Shown here one piece after another: positions 37,072 to 44,716 of a stretch of 64,000 nucleotides of DNA (positions within the stretch are counted from its first letter, which is position 1; every line of letters starts with the position of its first letter). This DNA comes from an uncultured Colwellia sp. (GTDB lineage Bacteria > Pseudomonadota > Gammaproteobacteria > Enterobacterales > Alteromonadaceae). The translations under genes were made by a program, and so were the position numbers. Under the pieces are notes generated by a model. The model had not been told where the DNA came from and ran no database searches. It saw only the letters and a list, made by a program, of their open reading frames with translations. The stretch covers positions 62,001-126,000 of the forward strand of contig CAJXQM010000004.1 of the NCBI GenBank assembly GCA_913058145.1, given 5' to 3'.

Positions 37072-37249
37072 AATCTTTATTTAAAAAATCAGGCACACGT
37101 TGCTCTAATCCATATTGTGATTTTAATAGGTGATTGCCATGAATAAATCTGATGAGTCTGGGCTTAGAACGAAAGAATTTAGCAGCGATGGTTTTGGAAT
37201 AGGTATTAGTGAGCCACCAAACAGGTTTGAATTTACTCACTGAATACAT
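37052..37249 (-). pseudogene. yheT: Internally deleted yheT (alpha/beta hydrolase) remnant
   Basis: The 65-codon frame joins two pieces that look like the two ends of YheT (normally about 320-340 residues). Residues 7-33 (FKPVWWLTNTYSKTIAAKFF and on) resemble the YheT N-terminus, and residues 34-57 (RFIHGNHLLKSQYGLEQRVP and on) its C-terminus 'GFI.G....YWLEQRIPDFL'. Some 270 residues in between, including the catalytic serine, are gone, with the frame kept. The position between yheS and yheU fits yheT exactly. The last codons come from the adjacent MITE-like element. A functional 65-residue peptide is unlikely. Confidence 0.65.
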
Positions 37250-37382
37250 GTTCTATAATGATAAAATTGGAGAAGTAAGATTGGACGATAAAGCGCTTGA
37301 TTAAGCTATTAACTTGATATATTTATAATCGTGTGTTCATACTTGATCTTTAAGTGTTTGAATTTATTTTAGAAAATATAAC

Positions 37383-37447
37383 ATTACCTTTGCATGTACT
37401 ATATGGTTAGGGATATTAACCCTAGTATTTAGTATCGCAAAGGTAAT
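37383..37447. terminator. 65-base nested hairpin downstream of the DUF3149-like gene
   Basis: ATTACCTTTGC (37383-37393) pairs perfectly with GCAAAGGTAAT (37437-37447). Inside, TAGGG pairs with CCCTA, with partly matched flanks (ACTATA opposite TAGTAT). On the minus strand it lies 33 bases behind the stop of the 37480-37611 gene and could end its transcript, but no U-tract follows. It could also be a small mobile palindrome. Confidence 0.45.
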
Positions 37448-37479
37448 AAAATGGATAGAAAGATAATCAGTGTGTTGAA

Positions 37480-37611
37480 TTATTTTTTGTCTTCGTTTAT
37501 ATGTTTAATAAAATAGTAAACATAATATGCACATATGCCCATCATAATAGCCATGCCTCCAAAGGCAAACATAACAACGGGATCATTGGCTAACATTTTA
37601 AATAAATCCAT
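37480..37611 (-). CDS. Small membrane protein, DUF3149-like (43 residues)
   Basis: MDLFKMLANDPVVMFAFGGM begins a 43-residue single-span protein ending in a charged tail (FIKHINEDKK). The layout matches DUF3149: short amphipathic start, one TM with Y-rich end (CAYYVYYFI), Lys-rich C-terminus. I start at the ATG at 37611: AAGGAG lies 7 bases upstream, and a longer frame (to 37662) has no support. An FNR-type promoter precedes it, so it is probably made under low oxygen and may associate with a respiratory complex (inference). Confidence 0.8.
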   Translation of the reverse strand: MDLFKMLANDPVVMFAFGGMAIMMGICAYYVYYFIKHINEDKK

Positions 37612-37641
37612 GGGGAACTCCTTATATTTTGTATTGCTAAT

Positions 37642-37683
37642 ATTATAAGAAGTTGCACCCAATAATTATGTGATATAGATCAA
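37642..37683 (-). promoter_or_regulatory. Class II FNR-type promoter for the DUF3149-like gene
   Basis: On the minus strand TTGATCTATATCAC (37683 to 37670) matches the FNR consensus TTGAT-N4-ATCAA at 9 of 10 positions. A perfect -10 box TATAAT (37647 to 37642) follows after exactly 22 bases. This places the site centre at -41.5 from a start near 37635, the activating geometry of class II FNR or CRP-family promoters. The site overlaps the stop codon of the Sel1 gene upstream. Confidence 0.75.
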
Positions 37684-38420
37684 TATAAGTCTCTTTTTTG
37701 CGCTATTTCAGCCTTCATTTTCTCCTGATCTTTGATGTTTTTGTAAATTGTATTGGCTTTTTCGATAGCGCTATCTTTTTTTGCTTTAGATAGTTGTCGT
37801 TCATCTAATAAGCGACTTTGGTTAGCGTGGGGGTAACCATTCCAAGAAGCGATAGTGTTCCATACAAGTGACATCTCAGTGCTTTTTTCTACGCCTTTAC
37901 CCTCACTGTATAATAAGGCTAAGTTGTATTGTGCTAAGGCATAGTTTTGGTTCGCCGCATTTTGATACCAACGAGAGGCTTTAAAGTCATCTCGTTTCAC
38001 GCCTGTGCCATTAGCAAACATTACGGCTAAATTGAACTGAGCACTCGCTAGCCCTTTTTTAGCGGCTTTATCGGTTAACCGGTACGCTTTTTTCAAGTCT
38101 TGTGGTACTAACTTACCTTCACTATAAATTAATGCTAATTCAAATTGGGCATCAGAATAATTTTGTTTCGCTGCTAGTTCAAATAATGTTAGTGCTTTCA
38201 TACCATCTTTAGCAACACCGTAACCATGCTGATAAACGATAGCCATTTGATACTGAGCTGGCGCGTAGCCTTCAACAACTAAGGGACGAAATTGTTCGAT
38301 AGCCGCATGAAATTCACCACGATTCAATTCGTAAATACCCAGTTCTAGATCGTTACCTTGGCTTAAGGTTGAAAAACCGCTCAGAAATAAAAAAAGTAAT
38401 GACACTATTTTAGTTGGCAT
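37680..38420 (-). CDS. Exported Sel1-repeat (TPR-like) protein
   Basis: A 246-residue protein with a signal peptide (MPTKIVSLLFLFLSGFSTLS, cleavage near SQG-ND) and about four 36-residue Sel1 repeats between 40 and 190, each with the A-x-Y/F-x-L-A-x-x-Y-x-x-G-x-G-V pattern (AQYQMAIVYQHGYGV, AQFELALIYSEGKLV, AQFNLAVMFANGTGV, AQYNLALLYSEGKGV). Such solenoids bind partner proteins in the periplasm. Specific role unknown. It lies between yheS and the yheT site, an insertion relative to the E. coli order. Confidence 0.88.
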   Translation of the reverse strand: MPTKIVSLLFLFLSGFSTLSQGNDLELGIYELNRGEFHAAIEQFRPLVVEGYAPAQYQMAIVYQHGYGVAKDGMKALTLFELAAKQNYSDAQFELALIYSEGKLVPQDLKKAYRLTDKAAKKGLASAQFNLAVMFANGTGVKRDDFKASRWYQNAANQNYALAQYNLALLYSEGKGVEKSTEMSLVWNTIASWNGYPHANQSRLLDERQLSKAKKDSAIEKANTIYKNIKDQEKMKAEIAQKRDLY

Positions 38421-38507
38421 AGATTTCTCTTTTAGGTTAAAAGTGTACGTGTTGATTAATGAGCGTATTAACTACAGTGTAGCTTAAAATTTAAGTTTGA
38501 TTCAAAT

Positions 38508-40403
38508 TTATAATGTTTGGATCTCTTCAATTTGTTCAGCTAATTCTAACCATAACATTTCATTTTCTTCTACTTTATTCTTTAAACTCGCTTGCAGCTT
38601 TAATTGTATGGTTAGCTCACTTTTACGTTCTGCTTGGTAAATATCACTGTCACTAAGCAGTGCTTCAACTTGTGTTAATTCATCTTGCCAGTGTTGAATT
38701 TTTTTCTCTAGTTTGTCAGCTTCTTTACGCAGAGGTGCAGATATTTTTCGTAGCTCAGCTTGTTGTTGGCGTAACTGTTTTTTATCTACTCCTTTATCTA
38801 CTGTGCTTTTATTATTGTTGATAGCTTGTTTTTTATCGTCATTGAGCCATTGTTGATAATCATCAATATCGCCACTAAAATTACTGACCTGGCCGTTAGC
38901 AACTAGGTAGAACTCATCAACACAAGATTCTAATAAAAATCTGTCATGGGCAATTAATATGATAGCGCCGCCAAAGTCTTGTAAAGCCATGACTAGGGCT
39001 TGGCGCATTTCTAAATCTAGATGGTTGGTCGGTTCATCAAGTAGTAATAATTGTGGTTTTTCTAACACAATTAGTGCTAATACTAAACGTGCTTTTTCAC
39101 CACCAGACATGGTATTAACTGACTCTAATGCTTGATCACCGCTAAAGCCAAACTTACCTAAAAAACTTCGTGCTTGTGGTTCGCCTAAAGTAGGTTGAGC
39201 GCGAATGATATGATCAACAGGACTAGAACCGCTGTGCAGTTGCTCTAGTTGATGTTGTGAAAAATAACCTATTTGTAATTCTTGAGCACAATAGCGCTCG
39301 CCATTTAATAATTCTATTTCACCCGCTAAAGATTTAATTAAGGTTGACTTACCCGCACCATTTCGCCCTAACAAGCCAATGCGACTGCCGGGCACTAAGG
39401 TTAAACCAACCTCATTAAGAATAATGGTTTCCGTGTTATAACCACACTGACTTTCAGTTAACGATAATAAAGGATAAGGCAGGCTTTCTGGCTCTTCAAA
39501 GCTAAACGTAAATTGACTATCAACATGGGCAGGTGCTAAATCAGGTAATTTTTCTAAGCGTTTTAAACGACTTTGTGCTTGTTTGGCTTTGCTGGCTTTT
39601 GCACGGAATCGATCAACAAACGCGGTTAAATGTTCGGCTTCTTTTTGTTGTTTTTGATATTGCGCATCTTGCTGTGCTAAATGTTCACGTCGTTGTCGCT
39701 CAAACGCGGTGTAATTACCGCTATAAAGTTTGGCTCGTTTATGTTCAATATGTAAAATTTGACCGATAACGGTATCAAGAAAATCCCTGTCATGAGAAAT
39801 AAGTACCAAGGTACCAGTAAAACGCTTCAGCCAACGTTGTAGCCAAATAACCGCATCTAAATCTAAATGGTTGGTGGGTTCATCAAGTAGCAGTAAGTCA
39901 GCGCGGCTTATTAATGCTTGGGCCAAGTTTAAGCGCATGCGCCAACCACCGGAAAAGTCTCTTACGGGATTAGCTAATTGATTTTGTAAAAAACCTAAAC
40001 CGTGTAACAACTCGCCAGCACGCGCAGGTAAGCTGTAGCCGTTAATTGTGTCTATTTTATTGATTAATGTGGCTTCTAAATTGCCATCGTCATTTGTTCG
40101 AGCTTGTTCTAATTGTTGCTCAAGCTGGCGAAATTCTTTGTCGCCGTCCATCACATAATCAAGCGCCGATTGTTCAAGCGACGGCGTTTCTTGTTTAACG
40201 GTGGCTATTGCCCAGCTGCTTGGCATGCTCAAATTTCCTGCATCAGGAGACAACTCTCCTAATAACGCCGCAAAAAGAGACGATTTACCACAACCATTAC
40301 TGCCGACTAAACCTACTTTATGATTGGGATGAATAGTGAAGCTTGACGCGTTGATTAGATTTTTGGCGCCTCTATCTAAGCTTAAGTCGGTTGCAGTGAT
40401 CAA
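38508..40403 (-). CDS. yheS: ABC-F ATPase YheS
   Basis: A 631-residue soluble protein with two ABC domains and no TM segments. Walker A GSNGCGKSS and GRNGAGKST, signatures FSGGWRMRLNLAQAL and MSGGEKARLVLAL, and Walker B LLLLDEPTNHLDL (twice) are intact. An inter-domain linker rich in K/A/Q (RFRAKASKAKQAQSRLKRL) and a C-terminal coiled coil (about 530-630) follow. It aligns along its whole length with E. coli YheS. ABC-F proteins act on ribosomes. It begins the minus-strand series leading to yheU. Confidence 0.94.
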   Translation of the reverse strand: MITATDLSLDRGAKNLINASSFTIHPNHKVGLVGSNGCGKSSLFAALLGELSPDAGNLSMPSSWAIATVKQETPSLEQSALDYVMDGDKEFRQLEQQLEQARTNDDGNLEATLINKIDTINGYSLPARAGELLHGLGFLQNQLANPVRDFSGGWRMRLNLAQALISRADLLLLDEPTNHLDLDAVIWLQRWLKRFTGTLVLISHDRDFLDTVIGQILHIEHKRAKLYSGNYTAFERQRREHLAQQDAQYQKQQKEAEHLTAFVDRFRAKASKAKQAQSRLKRLEKLPDLAPAHVDSQFTFSFEEPESLPYPLLSLTESQCGYNTETIILNEVGLTLVPGSRIGLLGRNGAGKSTLIKSLAGEIELLNGERYCAQELQIGYFSQHQLEQLHSGSSPVDHIIRAQPTLGEPQARSFLGKFGFSGDQALESVNTMSGGEKARLVLALIVLEKPQLLLLDEPTNHLDLEMRQALVMALQDFGGAIILIAHDRFLLESCVDEFYLVANGQVSNFSGDIDDYQQWLNDDKKQAINNNKSTVDKGVDKKQLRQQQAELRKISAPLRKEADKLEKKIQHWQDELTQVEALLSDSDIYQAERKSELTIQLKLQASLKNKVEENEMLWLELAEQIEEIQTL

Positions 40404-40515
40404 GAAAATGTCCTAAAAAATAAGTTAATTCGAGACTATTGTCGCTTTTCCTTAGGGGGTAATTCAAGGTAAAATAACTTAAATAGTATTTATTTTCCTT
40501 TTTGAGAGCGTTGTT

Positions 40516-40719
40516 GTGAAAAATAAGAGTAAAAAAAGATTTATCGCTGGTGCCGTTTGTCCTAAATGTAAGGCGCAAGATACGATGGCGTTAACTAAAG
40601 AAGATGAAGTAGAGAAAGTCACCTGCGTCAGTTGTGGTGAACAAATGACACAAAGTGAGCCTCAAGTTGAAGAAGTTGTTCGTCAACATGAGCAAGTTAT
40701 TGGGGTGTTTAAACCTTAA
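40516..40719 (+). CDS. yheV: YheV family putative zinc ribbon protein
   Basis: A 67-residue protein starting with GTG at 40516. KKRFIAGAVCPKCKAQDTMA, a second CxxC (CVSCGEQM) and the terminal HEQVIGVFKP make it a clear YheV; the two CxxC pairs form a zinc ribbon. Function is unknown. In E. coli it lies with slyD, slyX and fkpA, and here beside slyX and fkpA. It is divergent from yheS. Confidence 0.93.
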   Translation: MKNKSKKRFIAGAVCPKCKAQDTMALTKEDEVEKVTCVSCGEQMTQSEPQVEEVVRQHEQVIGVFKP

Positions 40720-40720
40720 T

Positions 40721-40799
40721 CTTAATGATATCGCAGAGGTGGCTCTACATCATCTTTATCTTAATAGTGTGGCGGAGGTGGCTCTATATCATCTTTATC
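40721..40799. repeat. 39-base tandem duplication at the 3' end of slyX
   Basis: Two copies of a 39-base unit, beginning CTTAAT at 40721 and 40760, differ at a few positions. The copy at 40760-40799 encodes the C-terminus of SlyX; the other lies just past its stop codon and still reads in frame as a degraded copy (DKDDVEPPLRYH then stop). The array starts one base after the yheV stop. Confidence 0.88.
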
Positions 40800-41000
40800 A
40801 GATGATAAACTACCGGCATCTTTTAGGCGATTTGCTACTAATTGAATTTGTTCTTTCAGTTCTGCAATTTGCGTTTGATGCACAGTCAATTCTTCACTGA
40901 GTTGTTCTATCACATCATCTTGAAAAATGTTGCGAGATTCCAGTGCGTTGATGCGATCTTCTAGGCTATCAATTTCTTTTTTTTGATTCTCGTTTGTCAT
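40761..41000 (-). CDS. slyX: SlyX protein
   Basis: A 79-residue coiled-coil protein (heptads over residues 8-60: IDSLEDRINALESRNIFQDD..., LSEELTVHQTQIAELKEQI) ending in the family hallmark PPPPHY. Function is unknown. It is convergent with yheV, with the stops 41 bases apart, and upstream of fkpA on the opposite strand, matching the E. coli neighbourhood. A duplicated tail follows its stop. Confidence 0.94.
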   Translation of the reverse strand: MTNENQKKEIDSLEDRINALESRNIFQDDVIEQLSEELTVHQTQIAELKEQIQLVANRLKDAGSLSSDKDDIEPPPPHY

Positions 41001-41571
41001 TTACTTAATTCTATTCTTAACGTTTAGTGTGTTTGGGGATATGCCAAAGTTTAGCATATCCAGAAGGGCTTTCTGTTATTAGAGTATTATTATCGCTAAA
41101 TTCGAGAGTATAAACAACGGATCCTATAGGTCTATTTGCATTTTTTTGGGTAACCAACCACTCGCCTCTTGTAGCGAAATCCTAAACGCAGCTAGTATTT
41201 ACCAATACCAATACCAATATCCATAATTAAGTAATTACTATTGTTGTTAACGCCAATATTACCAATGTTTGATTCAGATAACAGCCAAGCTACCTTTCTT
41301 TGCGGGTGAAATCTTGTTATTGGTTTATCGCCAGAGTGACTGTTATTAGGATAAAAGATCCCTGATAGCATCATATTGACTGTGAATTTCATTACAGATT
41401 ATAGAGGGTTTTTATGTTTTGAAAAATGAAGCAACATATTAGTACTTTTTTATTTTGTCATTTCTCGTTAGTATAAGACGTTTTTTAAATTGTTTAGCTT
41501 TATTTTAGTTTAGCTAAAATAATAAATGGATTGGGGTACTCTCCAATTGTAATATTGTAATGGAGAAATAA
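41001..41571. other. slyX-fkpA intergenic region with possible gene remnants
   Basis: This 571-base region holds two minus-strand open stretches that may be parts of one decayed gene: 41192-41392 (starts MKFTVNMMLSGIFYPNNSHS, ends with an IGIGIG run from ATTGGT triplication) and 41017-41181 in another frame, without a start (contains TLEFSDNNTLITESPSGYAK, which resembles a WD40 blade). Neither is convincing alone. Just before fkpA a 9-bp hairpin (TTATTTTAG / CTAAAATAA, 41500-41522) precedes the gene's GGAGA ribosome-binding site. Confidence 0.3.
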
Positions 41572-42348
41572 ATGAAATTATTTAAACCCACTTTAGTTGC
41601 GGTTGCTTTATTAGCTGTGGCTGGTTGTTCAGAAGGCGCCAAACAAGAAGAGGTAACAGCACCCGTATTAGACACAGAAATACAAAAACAAGCTTATGGC
41701 CTAGGTGTTTCTATTGGTAGTTATATGCAACGTAATTTGGATGAGCATGACAAGTTAGGTTTAGCGCTAGATAAAGAATTGATTGTACGTGGTTTTGTTG
41801 ACAGTATTAATGATAAAGCCGTGATTGAAAAAGAAGAAGTTCAAGCATTGTTGACGAATTTAGAAGCAACAATGAAAGCGAAGCAACAAGAAATGTCGGT
41901 ATCAGCAGCAAAAGAAAGTTTAGACTTTGGTCTAAAATTTCTTAAAGAAAATGCGACAAAAGAGGGTGTACAAGTTACCGAATCAGGTATTCAATACTCA
42001 GTATTAACTGAAGGTGAAGGTGCGAAACCTGTGGCTACGGACACAGTAAAAGTACACTATAAAGGTACTTTCTTAAGTGGTGATACGTTCGATAGCTCAT
42101 ACGATCGTGGAGAACCTGCTGTATTCCCATTAAATCGTGTTATCAGAGGTTGGACTGAAGGCGTACAACTTATGTCTGTTGGCTCCAAATTTAAATTTAC
42201 TATTCCGTCAGACTTAGCATACGGCCCAAAGGGTAATCCGCCACGTATTCCGGGTAACTCAGTATTACAGTTTGAAATTGAATTATTAGAAATTCAAAAA
42301 GCAGAGCAAGTTCCTCAAGTAGGTGAACAACCTTCTGCAGAGAAATAA
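41572..42348 (+). CDS. fkpA: FKBP-type peptidyl-prolyl isomerase FkpA, predicted lipoprotein
   Basis: A 258-residue Mip/FkpA-like protein. The N-terminal helical dimerisation domain (about 40-125) is followed by the FKBP domain (about 140-245: VKVHYKGTFLSGDTFDSSYDRG, then FPLNRVIRGWTEGVQLM and IPSDLAYGPKGNPPRIPGNS). Active-site residues (Y, F, D, W) are in place. It folds envelope proteins. The signal sequence ends LLAVAGCSEG, a lipobox with Cys at residue 19, so it is probably membrane anchored, unlike soluble E. coli FkpA. A terminator follows. Confidence 0.93.
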   Translation: MKLFKPTLVAVALLAVAGCSEGAKQEEVTAPVLDTEIQKQAYGLGVSIGSYMQRNLDEHDKLGLALDKELIVRGFVDSINDKAVIEKEEVQALLTNLEATMKAKQQEMSVSAAKESLDFGLKFLKENATKEGVQVTESGIQYSVLTEGEGAKPVATDTVKVHYKGTFLSGDTFDSSYDRGEPAVFPLNRVIRGWTEGVQLMSVGSKFKFTIPSDLAYGPKGNPPRIPGNSVLQFEIELLEIQKAEQVPQVGEQPSAEK

Positions 42349-42393
42349 ACACAATTGATTAATAATTAGTTACCCGTAACGTAACGAATTATG

Positions 42394-42432
42394 AAAAGCC
42401 ATCTGCAAAGTATTGTAGGTGGCTTTTCTTTT
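42394..42432 (+). terminator. fkpA terminator
   Basis: AAAAGCCATCT (42394-42404) pairs with AGGTGGCTTTT (42417-42427), one G-T wobble, followed by CTTTT. A standard intrinsic terminator 46 bases after the fkpA stop. Confidence 0.85.
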
Positions 42433-42460
42433 AAATAGACCGTATTTTGGTGCAGATGTA

Positions 42461-43732
42461 ATGAAAAAACTTTTAATAATAGGGTGGGTTTGGCCTGAGC
42501 CTAATTCTTCTGCGGCAGGTAGTCGCATGTTGCAATTAATTCAATTCTTCCAACAACAAGATTATTACATAACCTTTGCGTGTACTGCTCAGCGTACTGA
42601 GCATATGGCTGATCTCACTGAAGTTAATGTAGACAGCGTTGATATTAACCTAAATTGCTCAAGTTTTGATGTTTTTATGGCTAAACTACAGCCTGATGTG
42701 GTGATGTTTGATCGCTTTATGATGGAAGAACAATTTGGTTGGCGTGTGAGTGAAAAATGTCCACAAGCCTTGAGAATATTAGATACTGAAGATTTATTTT
42801 GCTTACGTAATGCTCGCCATACGGCTTATAAACAAAATAGAACGATGACAAATGCAGATTTGTTAAGTTCAGATTTGGCTCAAAGAGAAGTGGCGGCAAT
42901 TTTTCGTTGTGATCTCACGTTAATGATTTCACCAGTAGAAATAGCATTGTTGACTGATCTATTTAAAGTCGATGCTAGCTTATTACATTATTTACCCTTT
43001 GTTTTTAATCAAGAGCAGCGCCAACAAAATAATCCTTCTTATCATCAGCGACAGGGTTTTATTTCTATTGGCAATTTTCGTCACCCACCTAATTGGGATT
43101 GTGTATTATGGTTAAAACAACAAATTTGGCCATTAATTCGTCAGCAATTACCGGAAGCAGAATTGTTGATATGTGGCGCTTATCCCCCGCCAAAAGCGAC
43201 GGATTTACATGATGTAAAGTCAGGTTTTTTGGTTAAAGGCTGGGTTGATGATGCAGTACATGTGATGCAAACCTCACGAGTCTGTTTGGCTCCTTTGCGT
43301 TTTGGTGCGGGTATAAAAGGAAAGTTGGCTGAAGCTATGCTTTGCGCGACGCCTTCGGTAACTACCGATATTGGTATTGAAGGGATGCAAACCCAATTAG
43401 CATGGCCGGGAATAGTAGCCAATGAGGCGCAAGCGATTGCTGATGCAGCGGTTAAACTTTACCAACAAGCGAATGATTGGCAAATTGCGAGTGATTTAGG
43501 CGCAACCAACGCAGAAGAATTATTTGAGCAAGTTAAACACTTTGAAGCGTTATCAAGTTGTATAGATAAATTACTAGCTGATTTAGAACACCATAGACAA
43601 TATAATTTTATTGGCTCTATGTTGAACCATCATCACCATAAAAGTACTAAGTATATGTCTCAATGGATTGAAGTGAAAAATAAATTATTAACTACCTGTG
43701 ACGAACAGGGTGCTGTTCATAAAACGAATTAA
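42461..43732 (+). CDS. Glycosyltransferase, GT-B fold (family 4-like)
   Basis: A 423-residue GT-B protein. The N-lobe starts MKKLLIIGWVWPEPNSSAAG, and the C-lobe has FISIGNFRHPPNWDCVLWL, ELLICGAYPP and VRVCLAPLRFGAGIKGKLAEAM-like sequence with the GT4 nucleotide-sugar region GAGIKGKLAEAML. I begin at the ATG at 42461; an upstream frame to 42419 runs through the fkpA terminator. It stands outside any polysaccharide cluster, so donor and acceptor are unknown. It is convergent with the nuclease gene, 10 bases apart. Confidence 0.82.
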   Translation: MKKLLIIGWVWPEPNSSAAGSRMLQLIQFFQQQDYYITFACTAQRTEHMADLTEVNVDSVDINLNCSSFDVFMAKLQPDVVMFDRFMMEEQFGWRVSEKCPQALRILDTEDLFCLRNARHTAYKQNRTMTNADLLSSDLAQREVAAIFRCDLTLMISPVEIALLTDLFKVDASLLHYLPFVFNQEQRQQNNPSYHQRQGFISIGNFRHPPNWDCVLWLKQQIWPLIRQQLPEAELLICGAYPPPKATDLHDVKSGFLVKGWVDDAVHVMQTSRVCLAPLRFGAGIKGKLAEAMLCATPSVTTDIGIEGMQTQLAWPGIVANEAQAIADAAVKLYQQANDWQIASDLGATNAEELFEQVKHFEALSSCIDKLLADLEHHRQYNFIGSMLNHHHHKSTKYMSQWIEVKNKLLTTCDEQGAVHKTN

Positions 43733-43742
43733 TCTATCGTCT

Positions 43743-44618
43743 CTATAAAGTTGCTGCTAATATTTTAGTTAATCGCTGTGCGGCTAATAATAGTCTTTGC
43801 TCTATAACAACTTGATGTTGATCTAAATAATTGACAGGTAATCTTATTTTACCTGTCAATTTTTGGCAGCTGCCTTGGTTGGTTAATCGGCAATAGTTTA
43901 AGTTAGCACTTTTTGCTAACTGAAAAGATTCATCAGCCCATTGCCAAACCTGTTCTGCTTGCCAGTTTGGCTGTGAATGTTGATTCCATTTTTTTGTTAA
44001 TAACGCTAACCATTTTTTTTTACTGCTCTTTCCTTTATATAAAATACATTTATCCCAATACGAATGTAAGTTTTGACATTGAGTTGTTGAGTGGGAAAAT
44101 TTAACGTTATTGCCACCTAAATCATCGGAGAAACTGATATGCAAAGGTTGATGAATATCACCTAGCCAATGACCTAAAAACAGTAACGCTTGTACTTGTT
44201 GCCAATTAGCCTTTTTTTTAGTTTTAGCTAATGTTTTTTGGTGTTGCAAAATTGCCTGAGGAATACAATTTTTACTGCAATCGTTGGCTGTTATATTTAT
44301 GTGATCACGCGGTACATTCATATAATGCCAAGGTAGATAGGCTTTGAAGTTATCTAACTGTTTTATTGCATCAGCCCAAGCACAAGCATTAGCGAAGGTG
44401 ATTGGACTGCTTTGCTTTTTATAATGGTAGTGATTAATTAAGCGTTGATGTTTTTCTGGGATAATTTTAAGTAAGGTGGTTATTTGCGATTGTTTAGCTA
44501 GAGATAAATGTTCAAAAGCTAATTGACATACAATTTGGTGACCCAGTTTTCCTAAGGCAAAACTGGGGTTAGAAAAAGTAATAAATAATAATGTGAAAAA
44601 AAATAGCTTTGTTATCAA
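43743..44618 (-). CDS. Secreted S1/P1-type zinc nuclease
   Basis: A 291-residue exported protein. The signal peptide ends near NPSFA (residue 21), leaving a mature start LGKLGHQIVCQLAF. Zinc-site residues of the family are visible in GHQI, ANACAWADAI, LPWHYMNVP, LLFLGHWLGDIHQPLH and DDLGGNNV. S1/P1 nucleases degrade single-stranded DNA and RNA, here probably for phosphate and nucleoside scavenging. The mature N-terminus normally begins with Trp, whose backbone binds zinc; here Leu takes that place. Six or more cysteines suggest disulfides. It may be a T2SS substrate (inference). Confidence 0.88.
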   Translation of the reverse strand: MITKLFFFTLLFITFSNPSFALGKLGHQIVCQLAFEHLSLAKQSQITTLLKIIPEKHQRLINHYHYKKQSSPITFANACAWADAIKQLDNFKAYLPWHYMNVPRDHINITANDCSKNCIPQAILQHQKTLAKTKKKANWQQVQALLFLGHWLGDIHQPLHISFSDDLGGNNVKFSHSTTQCQNLHSYWDKCILYKGKSSKKKWLALLTKKWNQHSQPNWQAEQVWQWADESFQLAKSANLNYCRLTNQGSCQKLTGKIRLPVNYLDQHQVVIEQRLLLAAQRLTKILAATL

Positions 44619-44716
44619 TATTTAGCTCCTCAATTGAGCTTTGTCTTTCGAGAACAAAGCTAAATATCTATATGTGTAAGCAAACAAACCAGAAGCTTGA
44701 CGTTGGCAGGATGATA

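Noticed and set aside
37480-37662. 60-residue version of the DUF3149-like protein
   Set aside because: The extra 17 residues lie over the leader and part of the promoter; the strong AAGGAG belongs to the ATG at 37611.
40655-40900. 81-codon plus-strand ORF overlapping slyX
   Set aside because: It is antisense to slyX and its repetitive start comes from the 39-base duplication; slyX is the supported gene.
44618-44667. Inverted repeat between thioesterase and nuclease as a terminator
   Set aside because: Pairing is real (AGCTTTGT/ACAAAGCT plus outer ATTTAGCT) but there is no U-tract on the transcribed strand; listed only in the thioesterase entry.
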